Assembly: GCF_001428605.1 (NCBI RefSeq)
Contig: NZ_LMID01000001.1
Span: 813,372-877,371, forward strand
Reading direction: 5' to 3'
DNA length: 64,000 nt
Origin: Sphingomonas sp. Root720
GTDB lineage: Bacteria; Pseudomonadota; Alphaproteobacteria; Sphingomonadales; Sphingomonadaceae
Below the pieces are notes generated by a model that was given only the letters and a program-made list of their open reading frames with translations, was not told the origin of the DNA and made no database searches. Below, in pieces: positions 55,043 through 64,000 of this stretch (position 1 is the stretch's first letter; each line of letters starts with the position of its first letter). Position numbers and translations under genes: made by a program.

Positions 55043-55264
55043 GTGCAGGAACAGGCGATACAATGGGGCGCCATCGCCGTCGTCGGCTCGATCATGCTGG
55101 GATCGCTGATCGTCAACCTCGGCCTTCACTGGCGCGAGAAGCAGCACCGCCGCCGCGCGCGCGGCTTCCGCAACATGAAGTCGATGGCGCAGCAGCAACG
55201 CGAACGCGTCCGCCGGCCCGACTGGCGGCAGGCCCCGCGCGCCACCCACCGCGGCTGGCGCTGA
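55043..55264 (+). CDS. Small single-pass membrane protein
   Basis: 73 residues from GTG 55043, which follows AAGGAG by 6 bases; an ATG at 55016 in frame has no ribosome site. One membrane helix (AIAVVGSIMLGSLIVNLGL) and then a very basic cytoplasmic tail (HWREKQHRRRARGFRNMKS and RERVRRPDWRQAPR). No family recognised. A strong hairpin follows the stop. Confidence 0.6.
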   Translation: MQEQAIQWGAIAVVGSIMLGSLIVNLGLHWREKQHRRRARGFRNMKSMAQQQRERVRRPDWRQAPRATHRGWR

Positions 55265-55279
55265 ACCTCCCGAACGGGA

Positions 55280-55298
55280 TCCGGGCGGTCCGCCCGGA
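55280..55298. terminator. Hairpin between convergent genes
   Basis: TCCGGGCG-GTC-CGCCCGGA, perfect 8-base arms with 3-base loop, followed on the plus strand by CACCTTTC. Located between the small membrane protein stop and the methyltransferase stop; a likely bidirectional terminator. Confidence 0.5.
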
Positions 55299-55304
55299 CA
55301 CCTT

Positions 55305-55982
55305 TCAGCGGCCGCGCAGCCGTTTCATGATCTCGTCGAACGACGTGATGTTGAAGTCGTCGCGATGGAACTGGCAGTCCGCGAAGCTCATGCGGCTGAT
55401 CTGCTCGACCGATCGCGGCGCGGCGTCCAGGGCGCGGGTTCCCCGCCACAGGACGGTTTCGCCGTGGTTTTCGACAAGCGTCGCGAAACTGAAGCCCGGC
55501 AGATAGTCGCGAATGAAGAAGACCAGCCGGTAGACGTCGCCCATCCAGTCGATGGGCTGGATTCCGCGCGCCTTTCGGAAGGCGATATTCTGTTCGAGCG
55601 AGGGCAGCGATGCCGCGTAGCTCGGCGGCAGCACGTCGTCGATCACGATCACGCCATCGTCTCGCAGATGCTGGATCGCGTTGAGCAGGTCGCGCAAGGT
55701 CTGGTCGAAGGTATGCAGGCCGTCGATGAAGACGACATCGAAACGATCGTCTTCGGCGATCCGCTCGAAATAGCCGTCGCTGGGGCATTCGTGGAAGTGG
55801 ACGTCCTGTCCGGCGACGGCGGTGCGGGCAGCGTCGAGGTCGAACGCGAATTTGACGTCGACCGCCACCTTGCGCGCGGCACGGATCGCGTGGAAGGTTT
55901 CGCCGGTCTCCACCCCTATTTCGAGATAGGAGGGGGCCTCGTACAGATCGAGAATAGCCTGGACGACATCGGACCGCTGCAT
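55305..55982 (-). CDS. Class I SAM-dependent methyltransferase
   Basis: 225 residues. SAM site YLEIGVETGETF at residue 18-29, then acidic FDLDAAR, FDVVFIDGLHTFDQTLRDLL (motif with Asp), and VIDDVLPP. Resembles the Methyltransf_24 group seen in glycan and macrolide pathways. Acceptor unknown. It lies downstream of the transglutaminase/ATP-grasp genes on the same strand with a 74-base gap, so it may or may not belong to them. Confidence 0.8.
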   Translation of the reverse strand: MQRSDVVQAILDLYEAPSYLEIGVETGETFHAIRAARKVAVDVKFAFDLDAARTAVAGQDVHFHECPSDGYFERIAEDDRFDVVFIDGLHTFDQTLRDLLNAIQHLRDDGVIVIDDVLPPSYAASLPSLEQNIAFRKARGIQPIDWMGDVYRLVFFIRDYLPGFSFATLVENHGETVLWRGTRALDAAPRSVEQISRMSFADCQFHRDDFNITSFDEIMKRLRGR

Positions 55983-56056
55983 TGTTCCTCCAACTTGAAT
56001 GGCCCCGAGGGCTTAGCTTCAGTAAGTGGCCGTTGCCAATGGCCCTTCGAGCGCCC

Positions 56057-56935
56057 CTATTCCAGCGGCTCCACATCGACCGCAACGTCGATCTTCTGCC
56101 CTTCCTGGCCGGTGAAGACCCCGTCGATCGGCGCGACGTCGGCATAGTCGCGGCCCATGGCCGTGACGATATGGTCGCTGCCCACCATGCAGGCGTTGGT
56201 CGGGTCGAAGCCCAGCCAGCCGCGCTCGGCGCCGCACCAGATCACCACCCAGGCGTGGGTCGCGTCGGCGCCCACCAGCCGTGGCTTGCCGGGTGGCGGG
56301 ATGGTGCGCAGATAGCCCGACACATAGGCGGCGGGCACGCCGACGCCGCGCAGTCCGGCGATCATGATCTGCGCGAAATCCTGGCAGACGCCGTGGCGCT
56401 TCTCGAACGCCTCGATCGGGCTGGTGTCGACCGTCGTCGCGCTGCCGTCATAGGTGAAACGATCGTGGATGCGCGTCGCCAGCGCGAGCCCCGCCTCGAC
56501 GATGCCCCGGCCGGGGTCGAGCAGTTCGGAACACCAGGCGGTGATCGCCGCGCTGAGCGGGATCGACGGCGAGGGATAGATATAGTTGGCCGGGCTCTCG
56601 ACCCCGATGTCGAGCGTGGTGCGTCCGGCGGCGGCGACCTCGGCCACGGTCGGATCGCCGGGCAGCGGCAGCGGCACGGGGCGGTCGACCCGGATGCGGA
56701 AGCGACTCTCGATCGCCAGCTCGCGCGATGGCTTCTCCACCACCATCCGCGCGACGTGGCCGATATAGCCGATCGGCGGCGTGCCCGTGATCCGCGCGGT
56801 GGGCGACAGGTCCAGCGCGAAGCTTTCCAGCCGCTGTCCCGCCCATTCGGCCGGCTGCAGCCGCAGGTTGCAGCGGGCGAAGCTGACCGGATAGGCGTAG
56901 CGGAACAGCGTGCGGTGGCGGACCTGATAGAGCAT
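56057..56935 (-). CDS. Transglutaminase-like protease-fold protein
   Basis: 292 residues. N-terminal beta domain (MLYQVRHRTLFRYAYPVSFA) and transglutaminase core with Cys in HGVCQDFAQIMIAGLRGVG, His in DATHAWVVIW and Asp in FDPTN: complete triad. Such proteins cleave or form peptide/isopeptide bonds. ATG 56935, 13 bases after the ATP-grasp gene. Third gene of the conserved amidoligase-type cluster. Confidence 0.9.
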   Translation of the reverse strand: MLYQVRHRTLFRYAYPVSFARCNLRLQPAEWAGQRLESFALDLSPTARITGTPPIGYIGHVARMVVEKPSRELAIESRFRIRVDRPVPLPLPGDPTVAEVAAAGRTTLDIGVESPANYIYPSPSIPLSAAITAWCSELLDPGRGIVEAGLALATRIHDRFTYDGSATTVDTSPIEAFEKRHGVCQDFAQIMIAGLRGVGVPAAYVSGYLRTIPPPGKPRLVGADATHAWVVIWCGAERGWLGFDPTNACMVGSDHIVTAMGRDYADVAPIDGVFTGQEGQKIDVAVDVEPLE

Positions 56936-56948
56936 CGCGGGCGTTCGA

Positions 56949-59480
56949 TCAGGCCAGGGTCATGCCGGACATGCGCAACCCTTCGCTGCCTTGCAGGAAA
57001 AAGCGCGCGCTGATCGCGTTGGACAGTTCGGACAACATATTCTCCAGCCCGAGCACCATCGTGCCGTCGAGCGTCTCCGCGGTCGCGGTGCGGATCGCGG
57101 ATTCGATCCGGTAGAAGATCATCACATGCGCTTCCGCCATGCCGTCGTCGCGCAGCGGCGGCAGCTCGGCGAGATGTTCGGCGATACGCGCCATCTGGAA
57201 GGCGACCGAGCGCGGATTATAGGGATCGAGCGCGACGAGGTCGCGCACCGGCTCGAGCGCCAGCCCGGCGAGATAGCGCGCCCGGTAGCTGATCTGGCTG
57301 TCGAACAGGTCGAGCAGGGTCGTCAGGTCGTCCGCCGACGCGTCCTTGCCGCCGAAGATCCGGACCTGCCGGCATCCCCACAGCGCGCGTTCGATCCGCC
57401 GCCCCATGTCGTGGAAGCGCCAGCCTGCGGTCCGGCCCATATTCTCGGCCGACAGGCCGGCAAGCGCGGAGAAGCGCTCCTGCAGGTCCACCGCACGCGC
57501 CAGGGTCGCCTCGGCATCGTCGGACAGTGCCTTGGGCAGCGGCGCGTCGACGAGGCGCCAGACGTCGCCCGACAGGCGATCGCGGGTGCCGCTGGCGATC
57601 AGGCGGGCGTGGCGCATCAGGCTCGCGATGCTCGCCGGGCCGTCCCCGTCGAGCGCGAGCAAGGCCAGCTCGCGCAGGTCGTGGGTTTCGCCGGAATCCT
57701 CCTCCGCTTCCTCGCCCTCCTCCTGCTCGGGTTTCTCGATCGTGGCGGCCCCCGAAGCGATCAGCATCGTGCCGAGCCGGTCGAGGGTCAGCGGGAACAG
57801 CGCCGCGCCGCCGTCGGCGACGATCGAGCCCCCCAGGGTCGCGCGGACGAGCCGCAGGGTCGCCTCGCCGCGCTCCAGATAGCGGCCGAGCCAGTAGAGA
57901 TTGTCGGCCGCGCGGCTCGGCAGGGTGCCGGGGTTGCGGCGGATCGGCACCTTCTGCGGCAGCAGCGAGACGGGATCGACCGCCTTGGTGCCGACCACGC
58001 AGACATCGGCCGAAAAGGCGCCCTCGCCCATCACCGTGACGCGCGCGTCGCTGTCGTCGCCGATGCGGGCGAAGCCGCCGGGCATCACCGTCCACTTGCC
58101 CTCGCCGTCGCGCGCCGCGAACACCCGGAGGGTGAAGGGCCGCGGCACAAGCTGGCCGTCGAGCACGGCCGGCGTCGTCGACAGATGGACGTCCTCCATC
58201 GCCGCATAGTCGGTCGGCCGGTTGCGCATGTCGGCGAGCAGGGCTTCGCGCTCCGCCCGGCTCAGGGTCGAGGCGAGCACCGGACGGCCGCGCGGCAGGC
58301 CGACCGGCGCATCGGTGAAGGCCGGCGCGATCAACAGCTCGTCGAGGCGCGCCTCGACCTGTGCGCGCGGCCCATCCTGCCCGCACCACCAGGTGGCGAT
58401 GTTGGGGAGGATCAGGTGCTCGCCCAGCAGGCGCTGCGCAAGCGCGGGCAGGAAGGCCGCCATCGCGGTCGATTCGACCGCGCCCGCGCCGGGGCTGTTG
58501 GCGATCACCGCCTGCCCCGCCGCCATCGCGTCCATCAGCCCCGGCACGCCGATCGCCGAGGTGGCGTCGAAGGCCAGCGGATCGAGATAGCGCGAATCGA
58601 TCCGGCGCCACAGGGCGTCGACCCGCTTCAGCCCCTCGATCGTGCGGACGAACAGCCCGTCCTCGCGCACCGCGAGGTCGCTGCCCTCGACCAGCAGCAG
58701 GCCCAGATAGCGGGCGAGATGCGCCTGTTCGGCATAGCTCTGGTTGTAGCGGCCCGGCGTCAGCAGGCCGATGCGCGGGTCGGAGCGACGGCACACCGCC
58801 GCCAGGCCCTCGCGGAACGCCGAGAAGAAGGGGGCGAGCCGCTCGACGTGGAGACGGGTCTGGAGTCCCCCCATCAGGCGGGTGGAGGCCAGCCGGTTCT
58901 CCAGCGCATAGCCGGCGCCGACCGGCGCGCGGACATGGTCGTCGAGCACCCGCCACTCGCCGCTCGGGTCGCGGCCCAGGTCGACCGCGTAGATGTGGAG
59001 ATGATAGCCGCCGGGCGGCTTGATTCCGATCTGCGAGCGCCAGAAGGCACGGCTGCCGGTGACCAGCGCGGCGGGGACCGCGCCTCTGGACACGATCGTC
59101 TGTTCGCCGAAGATGTCGTCGAGCAGCCGTTCGAGCAGTTCGGCGCGCTGGGCGACGCCGGCGGCGATGATCGCCCAGTCGTCCTCGCCGATCAGCAGCG
59201 GCACCGCCGAGACCGGCCAGGGCCGCTCGCGTTCCTCGCCGGGCAGGCGGAAGGCGGTGCCCAGTTCCTGCACCTGCCGCGCCATGCGCTGCTGGAGCAG
59301 GTCGAGGCGGCCCTCGCTGAGCCGCCCGATCCCCTCGAACAGCGCGTTCCACCATTTGGCGCCGCGCCCCACGTCGCCGCGCAGCGCGTCGGCGGTTCCC
59401 GCCTTGGCGATGTAGGAGTGGAGCCAGCCTTCGCCCAGGCTCGGCATGCCCGGCAATTCCGCCATCATGTCCCCCTGCAT
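56949..59480 (-). CDS. Circularly permuted ATP-grasp protein fused to alpha-E (DUF403) domain
   Basis: 843 residues. First about 490 are the circularly permuted ATP-grasp (RIGLLTPGRYNQSYAEQAHL, LVEGSDLAVREDGLFVRT, VVGTKAVDPVSLLP), the rest the helical alpha-E/DUF403 domain (ADNLYWLGRYLERGEATLRL, YRARYLAGLALEPVRDLVALDPYNPRSV split here). In many bacteria these are two adjacent genes; here one chain. Predicted to form a peptide-like bond using ATP. ATG 59480, or 59465 with GGGGGA upstream. 7 bases after the large transglutaminase gene. Confidence 0.88.
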   Translation of the reverse strand: MQGDMMAELPGMPSLGEGWLHSYIAKAGTADALRGDVGRGAKWWNALFEGIGRLSEGRLDLLQQRMARQVQELGTAFRLPGEERERPWPVSAVPLLIGEDDWAIIAAGVAQRAELLERLLDDIFGEQTIVSRGAVPAALVTGSRAFWRSQIGIKPPGGYHLHIYAVDLGRDPSGEWRVLDDHVRAPVGAGYALENRLASTRLMGGLQTRLHVERLAPFFSAFREGLAAVCRRSDPRIGLLTPGRYNQSYAEQAHLARYLGLLLVEGSDLAVREDGLFVRTIEGLKRVDALWRRIDSRYLDPLAFDATSAIGVPGLMDAMAAGQAVIANSPGAGAVESTAMAAFLPALAQRLLGEHLILPNIATWWCGQDGPRAQVEARLDELLIAPAFTDAPVGLPRGRPVLASTLSRAEREALLADMRNRPTDYAAMEDVHLSTTPAVLDGQLVPRPFTLRVFAARDGEGKWTVMPGGFARIGDDSDARVTVMGEGAFSADVCVVGTKAVDPVSLLPQKVPIRRNPGTLPSRAADNLYWLGRYLERGEATLRLVRATLGGSIVADGGAALFPLTLDRLGTMLIASGAATIEKPEQEEGEEAEEDSGETHDLRELALLALDGDGPASIASLMRHARLIASGTRDRLSGDVWRLVDAPLPKALSDDAEATLARAVDLQERFSALAGLSAENMGRTAGWRFHDMGRRIERALWGCRQVRIFGGKDASADDLTTLLDLFDSQISYRARYLAGLALEPVRDLVALDPYNPRSVAFQMARIAEHLAELPPLRDDGMAEAHVMIFYRIESAIRTATAETLDGTMVLGLENMLSELSNAISARFFLQGSEGLRMSGMTLA

Positions 59481-59487
59481 GACGGTG

Positions 59488-62400
59488 CTACCAGCCCGGC
59501 GGGGCGCGCAGGTCGAGCGTCATCGGAAACTCGCTGGCGCGTTCCGGCATCGGAATCGTCATCGGACCCGGCGTATGGCCATGGTCCTGGAACCGTGCCC
59601 GCCGCCGTGCCTCGGCTTCGAGATCGTTGACCGGAACGGTGTCATAACTGCGTCCCCCCGGATGCGCGACATGATAGACGCACCCGCCTAGCGAACGTTC
59701 GTTCCACTTGTCGAGAACCTCGATGGTCAGCGGCGCATCGGCGTCGAGCAGCGGATGGAGGCAATTGGCCGGCTTCCACGCCTTGTAGCGCACCCCGCCG
59801 ACCGCCTCGCCGGGCACGCCGGTCGGCGTCATCGGCATCGCGCGGCCGTTGACCGCGACGACATGGCGGCCGGGCACCAGCCCCGAGACCTTGACCTGGA
59901 GCCGCTCGGTCGAGCTGTCGACATAGCGCACGGTGCCCCCGATCGCCCCGGTCTCGCCCAGCACATGCCAGGGCTCCAGCGCATGCGCGACCTCGAGCGT
60001 CACGCCGCCCGCCGAGACGGTGCCATGGACCGGGAAGCGGAACTGGCGCTGCGCCTCGAACCAGGCGGGGTCGAAATCATAGCCGACATGGCGAAGGTCC
60101 GACAGCACCTCCATGAAATCGGCCCAGACGAAATGCGGCAGCAGGAAGCGGTCGTGGAGCGCGGTTCCCCAGCGGACCAGCCCGCCCTTTTGCGGCTGGC
60201 GCCAGAACCAGGCGGTGAGCGCGCGCAGCAGCAATTGCTGGGCGAGGCTCATCTTGGGCTCGGGCGGCATTTCGAAGCCACGGAACTCGAGCAGCCCCAG
60301 CCGTCCGGTCGGTCCGTCCGGCGAGAACATTTTGTCTATACATATCTCGGTGCGGTGGGTGTTGCCGGTGACGTCGACCAGGAGGTTGCGGAACAGCCGG
60401 TCGACCACCCAGGGCGGCGGCGCCGCGCCCTCGCCCGGCGCCGGCACCTGCGCCAGCGCGATCTCGAGTTCGTAGAGGCCGTCATGGCGCGCCTCGTCGA
60501 TGCGCGGCGCCTGGCTGGTCGGGCCGATGAACAGTCCCGAGAAAAGATAGCTGAGCGCGGGATGGCGCTGCCAGTAGAGGATGAAGCTCTTGAGCAGGTC
60601 GGGCCGGCGGATGAACGGAGAATCGTTCACCGACCGGCCGCCCAGGACGATGTGATTGCCGCCGCCGGTGCCGATCGCGCGGCCGTCGACCATGAACTTG
60701 TCGGCGGTCAGCCCGGTCTCGCGCGCCAGGTCGTAGAGGCCGGTGGTGATGTCGACCGTCTCGGCCCAGCTCGCGGCGGGGTGGACGTTCACTTCGATCA
60801 CGCCCGGGTCCGGGGTCACCTTGAGGACGTTGAGGCGCGGGTCGGGCGGCGGACCATAGCCCTCGATCCGCACGGGCACGCCGGTCCGCGCCGCGGTCGC
60901 CTCGATCTCGGCGACCAGCTCGAGATAATCCTCGAGCTTCTCGGTCGGCGGCAGGAAGACCGCGATATGGTCGCCGCGCGATTCGGCCGTCATCGCGGTG
61001 CGGACCGCGCCCTCGATGATCTTCTGTTCCTGCCGGTCCTGCGCGGCCATGCCGCCCGCGGCCGGCGCCACCGCCTCCGAGCGCTGCGCCAGCGCCTCGG
61101 CCTCGCGCGCCGGAAAATCGGGAAGGGGGCCGCGAACCTCGGTGCTGTCCTGGACGTGGAGATAGGGATAGTCGGCCGGCGGCACATAGGGCAGCGAACC
61201 GAGCGGCAGGCGATAGCCGATCGACGCGTCGCCCGGCATCACGAACAGCTTGCCGCGCCGCACCTGCCACCGCTCCGAGCGCCAGCGGCGCGGTTCGGGC
61301 GCCTGCGCCGCCTGCCAGCGCTGGATCGGCAGGACATGGCCGACCGGCTTGCTCAGCCCGTGCTCGAACGCCTTCACCATGCGGTGGCGCGCCTCGGGGT
61401 CGTCGATCTTCGGATCGGTCGGGTCGACATTCTCGGGCAGCTGGGCTTCCTTGACCGCCCACTCGATGCCGTCCTCATAGGCCTGCTGGACCATCTCGCC
61501 GCCGACACCGAGGCTTTCGGCGATCTCGGCCAGGAAGGTCCCGGCCTCGTCGGTGGTCACCGCCTTGCCAGTCTCGCCGCCCGCGATCAGGCCGGCGTCC
61601 TTCCAGACGGGCACGCCATCGCTGCGCCAATACACCGAATAGCCCCAGCGCGGCAGGCTTTCGCCCGGATACCATTTGCCCTGGCCGTGGTGGAGCATGC
61701 CGCCGGGCGCATAGCGCTCGCGCAGCTTGCGGATCAGCCGGTCGGCATAGCCCGCCTTGGTCGGGCCGACCGCGTCGCCGTTCCATTCGGGCGCCTCGGG
61801 GTCGTCGAGCGCGACGAAGGTCGGCTCGCCCCCCATCGTCAGCCGGACGTCCTGCGCGACCAGGTCGGCATCGACCTTCTCGCCGAGCGCGTCGAGCGCC
61901 GCCCAGCGGGCATCGGTGAAGGGCTTGGTGATGCGCACCGCCTCGGCGATGCGCTGGACGGTCATGTCGAAGTGGAAATCGACATGGGCCGGTTCGAGCA
62001 AAGCCCCCTCGATCGGCGTGGCCGAGCGGAAATGCGGGGTCGCGGCGAGCGGGATATGCCCCTCCCCCGCGAACATGCCCGATGTCGCGTCCATGCCGAT
62101 CCAGCCGGCGCCGGGCACATAGACCTCTGCCCAGGCATGAAGGTCGCAGACATCGGCCGCCACGCCCTTCGGGCCGTCGATGGGAACGATGTCGGGCGTC
62201 AGCTGGATCGAATAGCCCGACACGAAACGCGCGGCGAAACCGAGGCGGCGGGCCGCCTGCACCAGCAGCCAGGCCGAATCGCGGCAGCTGCCCGAGCCGA
62301 TCGACAGCGTCTCCTCGGGAGTCTGCACCCCCGGTTCCATGCGGATGACATAGCCGACCCGCTGGTTGATCGCGACGTTGAGCTCGACGAGGAAATCGAT

Positions 62401-62820
62401 GGTGCGCGCGCGGACGCCGGCGAACCGGGCGACGAATTCGTCGAACAGCGCTCCCTGCGGCTCGATCTCGAAATAGGCGGCGAGATCGGCGGCGAGCGCG
62501 GGCGCATAGGTGAACGGCCGCTCCTCGGCATAGTCCTCGACGAAGAAATCGAACGGATTGACCACCACCAGATCGGCGATCAGGTCGACCGTGATCGAGA
62601 ATTCGTCGGTCCGCTCGGGAAAGACGATCCGCGCCAGCCAGTTGCCGTGCGGATCCTGCTGCCAGTTGACGAAGTGGTTTTCCGGCAGGATGCGGAGCGC
62701 ATAATTATTGACTGCGGTGCGGCTGTGCGGGGCCGGCCGCAGGCGGATCACCTGGGGGCCCAGCTGAACCGGATGGTCGTAGCGGTAGACCGTCTGGTGA
62801 TGCAGCGCTGCCTGAATCAT
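59488..62820 (-). CDS. Large transglutaminase-domain protein with DUF2126
   Basis: 1110 residues. N-terminal transglutaminase unit with Cys in [20 protein letters not shown], His in [15 protein letters not shown] and Asp in GMDATSG; residues about 300-1100 are DUF2126 ([56 protein letters not shown]), which resembles glutamate-cysteine-ligase-type amidoligases. First gene of the cluster. Likely builds or edits a glutamyl-type peptide; product unknown. Confidence 0.9.
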   Translation of the reverse strand: MIQAALHHQTVYRYDHPVQLGPQVIRLRPAPHSRTAVNNYALRILPENHFVNWQQDPHGNWLARIVFPERTDEFSITVDLIADLVVVNPFDFFVEDYAEERPFTYAPALAADLAAYFEIEPQGALFDEFVARFAGVRARTIDFLVELNVAINQRVGYVIRMEPGVQTPEETLSIGSGSCRDSAWLLVQAARRLGFAARFVSGYSIQLTPDIVPIDGPKGVAADVCDLHAWAEVYVPGAGWIGMDATSGMFAGEGHIPLAATPHFRSATPIEGALLEPAHVDFHFDMTVQRIAEAVRITKPFTDARWAALDALGEKVDADLVAQDVRLTMGGEPTFVALDDPEAPEWNGDAVGPTKAGYADRLIRKLRERYAPGGMLHHGQGKWYPGESLPRWGYSVYWRSDGVPVWKDAGLIAGGETGKAVTTDEAGTFLAEIAESLGVGGEMVQQAYEDGIEWAVKEAQLPENVDPTDPKIDDPEARHRMVKAFEHGLSKPVGHVLPIQRWQAAQAPEPRRWRSERWQVRRGKLFVMPGDASIGYRLPLGSLPYVPPADYPYLHVQDSTEVRGPLPDFPAREAEALAQRSEAVAPAAGGMAAQDRQEQKIIEGAVRTAMTAESRGDHIAVFLPPTEKLEDYLELVAEIEATAARTGVPVRIEGYGPPPDPRLNVLKVTPDPGVIEVNVHPAASWAETVDITTGLYDLARETGLTADKFMVDGRAIGTGGGNHIVLGGRSVNDSPFIRRPDLLKSFILYWQRHPALSYLFSGLFIGPTSQAPRIDEARHDGLYELEIALAQVPAPGEGAAPPPWVVDRLFRNLLVDVTGNTHRTEICIDKMFSPDGPTGRLGLLEFRGFEMPPEPKMSLAQQLLLRALTAWFWRQPQKGGLVRWGTALHDRFLLPHFVWADFMEVLSDLRHVGYDFDPAWFEAQRQFRFPVHGTVSAGGVTLEVAHALEPWHVLGETGAIGGTVRYVDSSTERLQVKVSGLVPGRHVVAVNGRAMPMTPTGVPGEAVGGVRYKAWKPANCLHPLLDADAPLTIEVLDKWNERSLGGCVYHVAHPGGRSYDTVPVNDLEAEARRRARFQDHGHTPGPMTIPMPERASEFPMTLDLRAPPGW

Positions 62821-62931
62821 CAGCGAGTGTCAGCACATCCCGTTGTGCAGTGCAATGAAGAGTTGCTGCGGGCCGGGTCAGGCCATCGTCGCCGTCGAGA
62901 CGCCGAAGGAGAAATATGCCTTCGGATCCGC

Positions 62932-63543
62932 TCAGATCCGCTGCGCGAGTTCGATCACGCCGGGGACCAGCGACGCGACGAGCAGCGACGCCATGCCGAT
63001 ATTGAAGACGCGCAATGCGCCGGGCCGGGTGAGCAGCCGGCGCATCATCGTGCCGCCGCCGGCCCAGAGCATGATGCAGGGCAGGCCCGTCATCGCCAGG
63101 ACGACGGCGGCGACCGGCACGTCGACGTAGAGATGGCCGGGCCGGGTGAAGCCGGTGGCGATCCCGAGGCACATCGCCCACGCCTTGGGGTTCACCCACT
63201 GGAACGCCGCCGCCTCGATCATGCCCAGCGGCTTCGTCCGCGCCGAGGTCGCGCCGACGCCGACCGAGGTCGCGATCCGCCAGCTGAGATAGAGAAGATA
63301 GGCGATCGAGACGATGTGCAGCCCCGTGTACAGCCACGGCGCCCGGGCGATCACGCTGGCGAGCCCGATGCCGAGCAGCAGCACCATGACGACGCACCCG
63401 AAGCTGATCCCCAGGATATGCGGGACGGTGCGGCCGAAGCCGAAGGTCCCCCCCGACGACAGCAGCATCATGTTGTTCGGACCGGGGGTCACCGACGAGA
63501 CGATGCAGAATGTCACGAGGGCAAGGACGATATCGGGGCTCAT
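62932..63543 (-). CDS. LysE/RhtB-family exporter
   Basis: 203 residues from ATG 63543 (GTG 63549 also possible). Six helices; opening SSVTPGPNNMMLLSSGGTFG and FQWVNPKAWAM are the LysE/RhtB signatures. Exports an amino acid or small amide. The start overlaps or abuts the stop of a small protein. Divergent from a MocR-type regulator, a frequent pairing. Confidence 0.9.
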   Translation of the reverse strand: MSPDIVLALVTFCIVSSVTPGPNNMMLLSSGGTFGFGRTVPHILGISFGCVVMVLLLGIGLASVIARAPWLYTGLHIVSIAYLLYLSWRIATSVGVGATSARTKPLGMIEAAAFQWVNPKAWAMCLGIATGFTRPGHLYVDVPVAAVVLAMTGLPCIMLWAGGGTMMRRLLTRPGALRVFNIGMASLLVASLVPGVIELAQRI

Positions 63544-63545
63544 TG

Positions 63546-63713
63546 TCACCGCCTCATGTCGTGGGCCAGTCGATACTGGGCCTCGACCATCATTTCCCAG
63601 CCCTGCGAGCGTATATCGGGTTCGGCCGTCACGGCAATCGCGGTGGCCGAGACCACGGCCGCGAAACCGATCAGCAGGAAACTAGCGAGGGCCGTCGTCC
63701 ATATCTGTCTCAT
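63546..63713 (-). CDS. Small signal-anchored protein upstream of the LysE gene
   Basis: 55 residues: MRQIWTTALASFLLIGFAAV followed by VSATAIAVTAEPDIRSQGWE and a short charged end. One hydrophobic segment, either a signal peptide or anchor. Stop overlaps the GTG of the LysE gene (GTGA) and lies 2 bases from its ATG. No homology recognised; supported by the coupling and position. Confidence 0.45.
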   Translation of the reverse strand: MRQIWTTALASFLLIGFAAVVSATAIAVTAEPDIRSQGWEMMVEAQYRLAHDMRR

Positions 63714-63772
63714 GATCCTTGTCCGCCTTTGTCACGCCGCCGATCGGCGTTGACAGCGCGTCATTGCGGCCT

Positions 63773-63811
63773 ATTGTCATGCGAGTCAAAGAGCATATTG
63801 TCATAGTGACA
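63773..63811. promoter_or_regulatory. Repeats between LysE operon and MocR gene, candidate operators
   Basis: ATTGTCAT occurs at 63773-63780 and 63797-63804, 24 bases apart (about two helix turns). The second copy is part of a perfect inverted repeat TGTCA-TAG-TGACA (63799-63811). MocR proteins commonly bind direct repeats in such divergent regions. Confidence 0.5.
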
Positions 63812-63843
63812 CTATCGCTTCGAACGATCGAAGGCGTGTGAGG

Positions 63844-64000
63844 ATGTGGATCCCGGTTCTGCTGGACGATGCCGACACGGTGTCGGGCCGGCTGCTCGCA
63901 GCCCTGCGGCGCGACATCGCCGAAGGGCGCCTGCCGCCCGGCACGCGCCTGCCCCCGCATCGCGACCTCGCCCACCGGCTGGGCATCGGCATCGGCACCG
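63844..64000 (+). CDS. GntR/MocR-family regulator, N-terminus only (window edge)
   Basis: 52 codons visible from ATG 63844 (GAGG just upstream). GntR winged-helix start: VSGRLLAALRRDIAEGRLPP, GTRLPPHRDLAHRLGIGIGT. The PPHRDLAxxLG pattern is that of MocR/PdxR-like proteins with a following aminotransferase domain. Likely controls the divergent exporter gene. Confidence 0.85.
   Translation, partial: MWIPVLLDDADTVSGRLLAALRRDIAEGRLPPGTRLPPHRDLAHRLGIGIGT

Noticed and set aside
59755-63753. 1332-codon open frame on the plus strand, and similar long plus-strand frames at 56991-59630 and 23159-24532
   Set aside because: They are mirror frames of strongly coding minus-strand genes (DUF2126 protein, ATP-grasp protein, TonB receptor); high GC removes stops. 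Sequences are low in hydrophobic structure, rich in Arg/Gly/His/Gln and match no family.

Overview
The window looks like a chromosomal segment of a GC-rich alphaproteobacterium, most likely a sphingomonad (Sphingomonadaceae). Grounds: two TonB-dependent receptors with the typical sphingomonad plug start (EIVVTAQKRAEN), several Rieske oxygenases, a DUF1134 gene, and dense use of GTG/TTG starts with 4-base start/stop overlaps. This is inferred from gene style; no rRNA or species marker is present.

Layout. (1) 1-6396: the edge of what looks like a ribosomal peptide (RiPP, probably lasso-type) tailoring locus. On the minus strand an ABC exporter, a JmjC/cupin oxygenase and the first 25 codons of a small leader-like peptide leave the window at position 1. 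On the plus strand are an HPr-kinase-like protein, a sulfotransferase and an aspartyl/asparaginyl beta-hydroxylase, with a second sulfotransferase convergent to them. (2) 6443-15721: an ectoine/5-hydroxyectoine island. A divergent MarR regulator faces a compact operon ectA-ectB (one continuous reading frame), ectC, ectD, ask, two MFS carriers (one ProP/MHS type) and a YbdG-type mechanosensitive channel; the last five genes overlap their neighbours by 4 bases. (3) 15814-18340: minus-strand envelope genes (DUF421, MgtC/SapB, DUF2254, a small membrane protein). (4) 18647-45586: catabolic/accessory DNA with two Rieske oxygenases, tandem SnoaL domains, SDR, two TonB receptors, CaiB CoA-transferase, MmgE/PrpD, FAH-family hydrolase, metallo-beta-lactamase-fold hydrolase, MFS carrier, NmrA-like protein, MetE-like methyltransferase, thiolase, and six regulators (one LuxR-type HTH only, two large LuxR/MalT-type ATPases, two TetR, one LysR). 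An acyl-CoA dehydrogenase remnant shows decay. The substrate cannot be named from sequence. (5) 45712-62820: tRNA-Ser(GCU) and mostly core genes: DUF1134, pgeF, acylphosphatase, aroC, fabI, a YihY/BrkB membrane protein, a DnaJ-like chaperone, a zinc metallopeptidase, DUF465, an outer-membrane porin, a methyltransferase, and a three-gene transglutaminase / circularly permuted ATP-grasp / alpha-E cluster. (6) 62932-64000: a LysE-family exporter and small protein divergent from a GntR/MocR-type regulator cut by the window edge.

Most notable points: the edge RiPP locus with four kinds of tailoring enzyme and a JmjC gene whose real start is probably a non-canonical ATT; the in-frame EctA-EctB fusion with a perfect 8+8 base inverted repeat in the divergent promoter; a tRNA-Ser 3'-end-like fragment at 25636-25658 in the same orientation as the tRNA gene at 45712-45804, suggesting the footprint of an about 20 kb insertion; a 28-base near-palindrome between a TetR gene and a thiolase; and the amidoligase-type ATP-grasp/transglutaminase cluster of unknown product. 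No CRISPR array, IS element, integrase or phage gene was seen.
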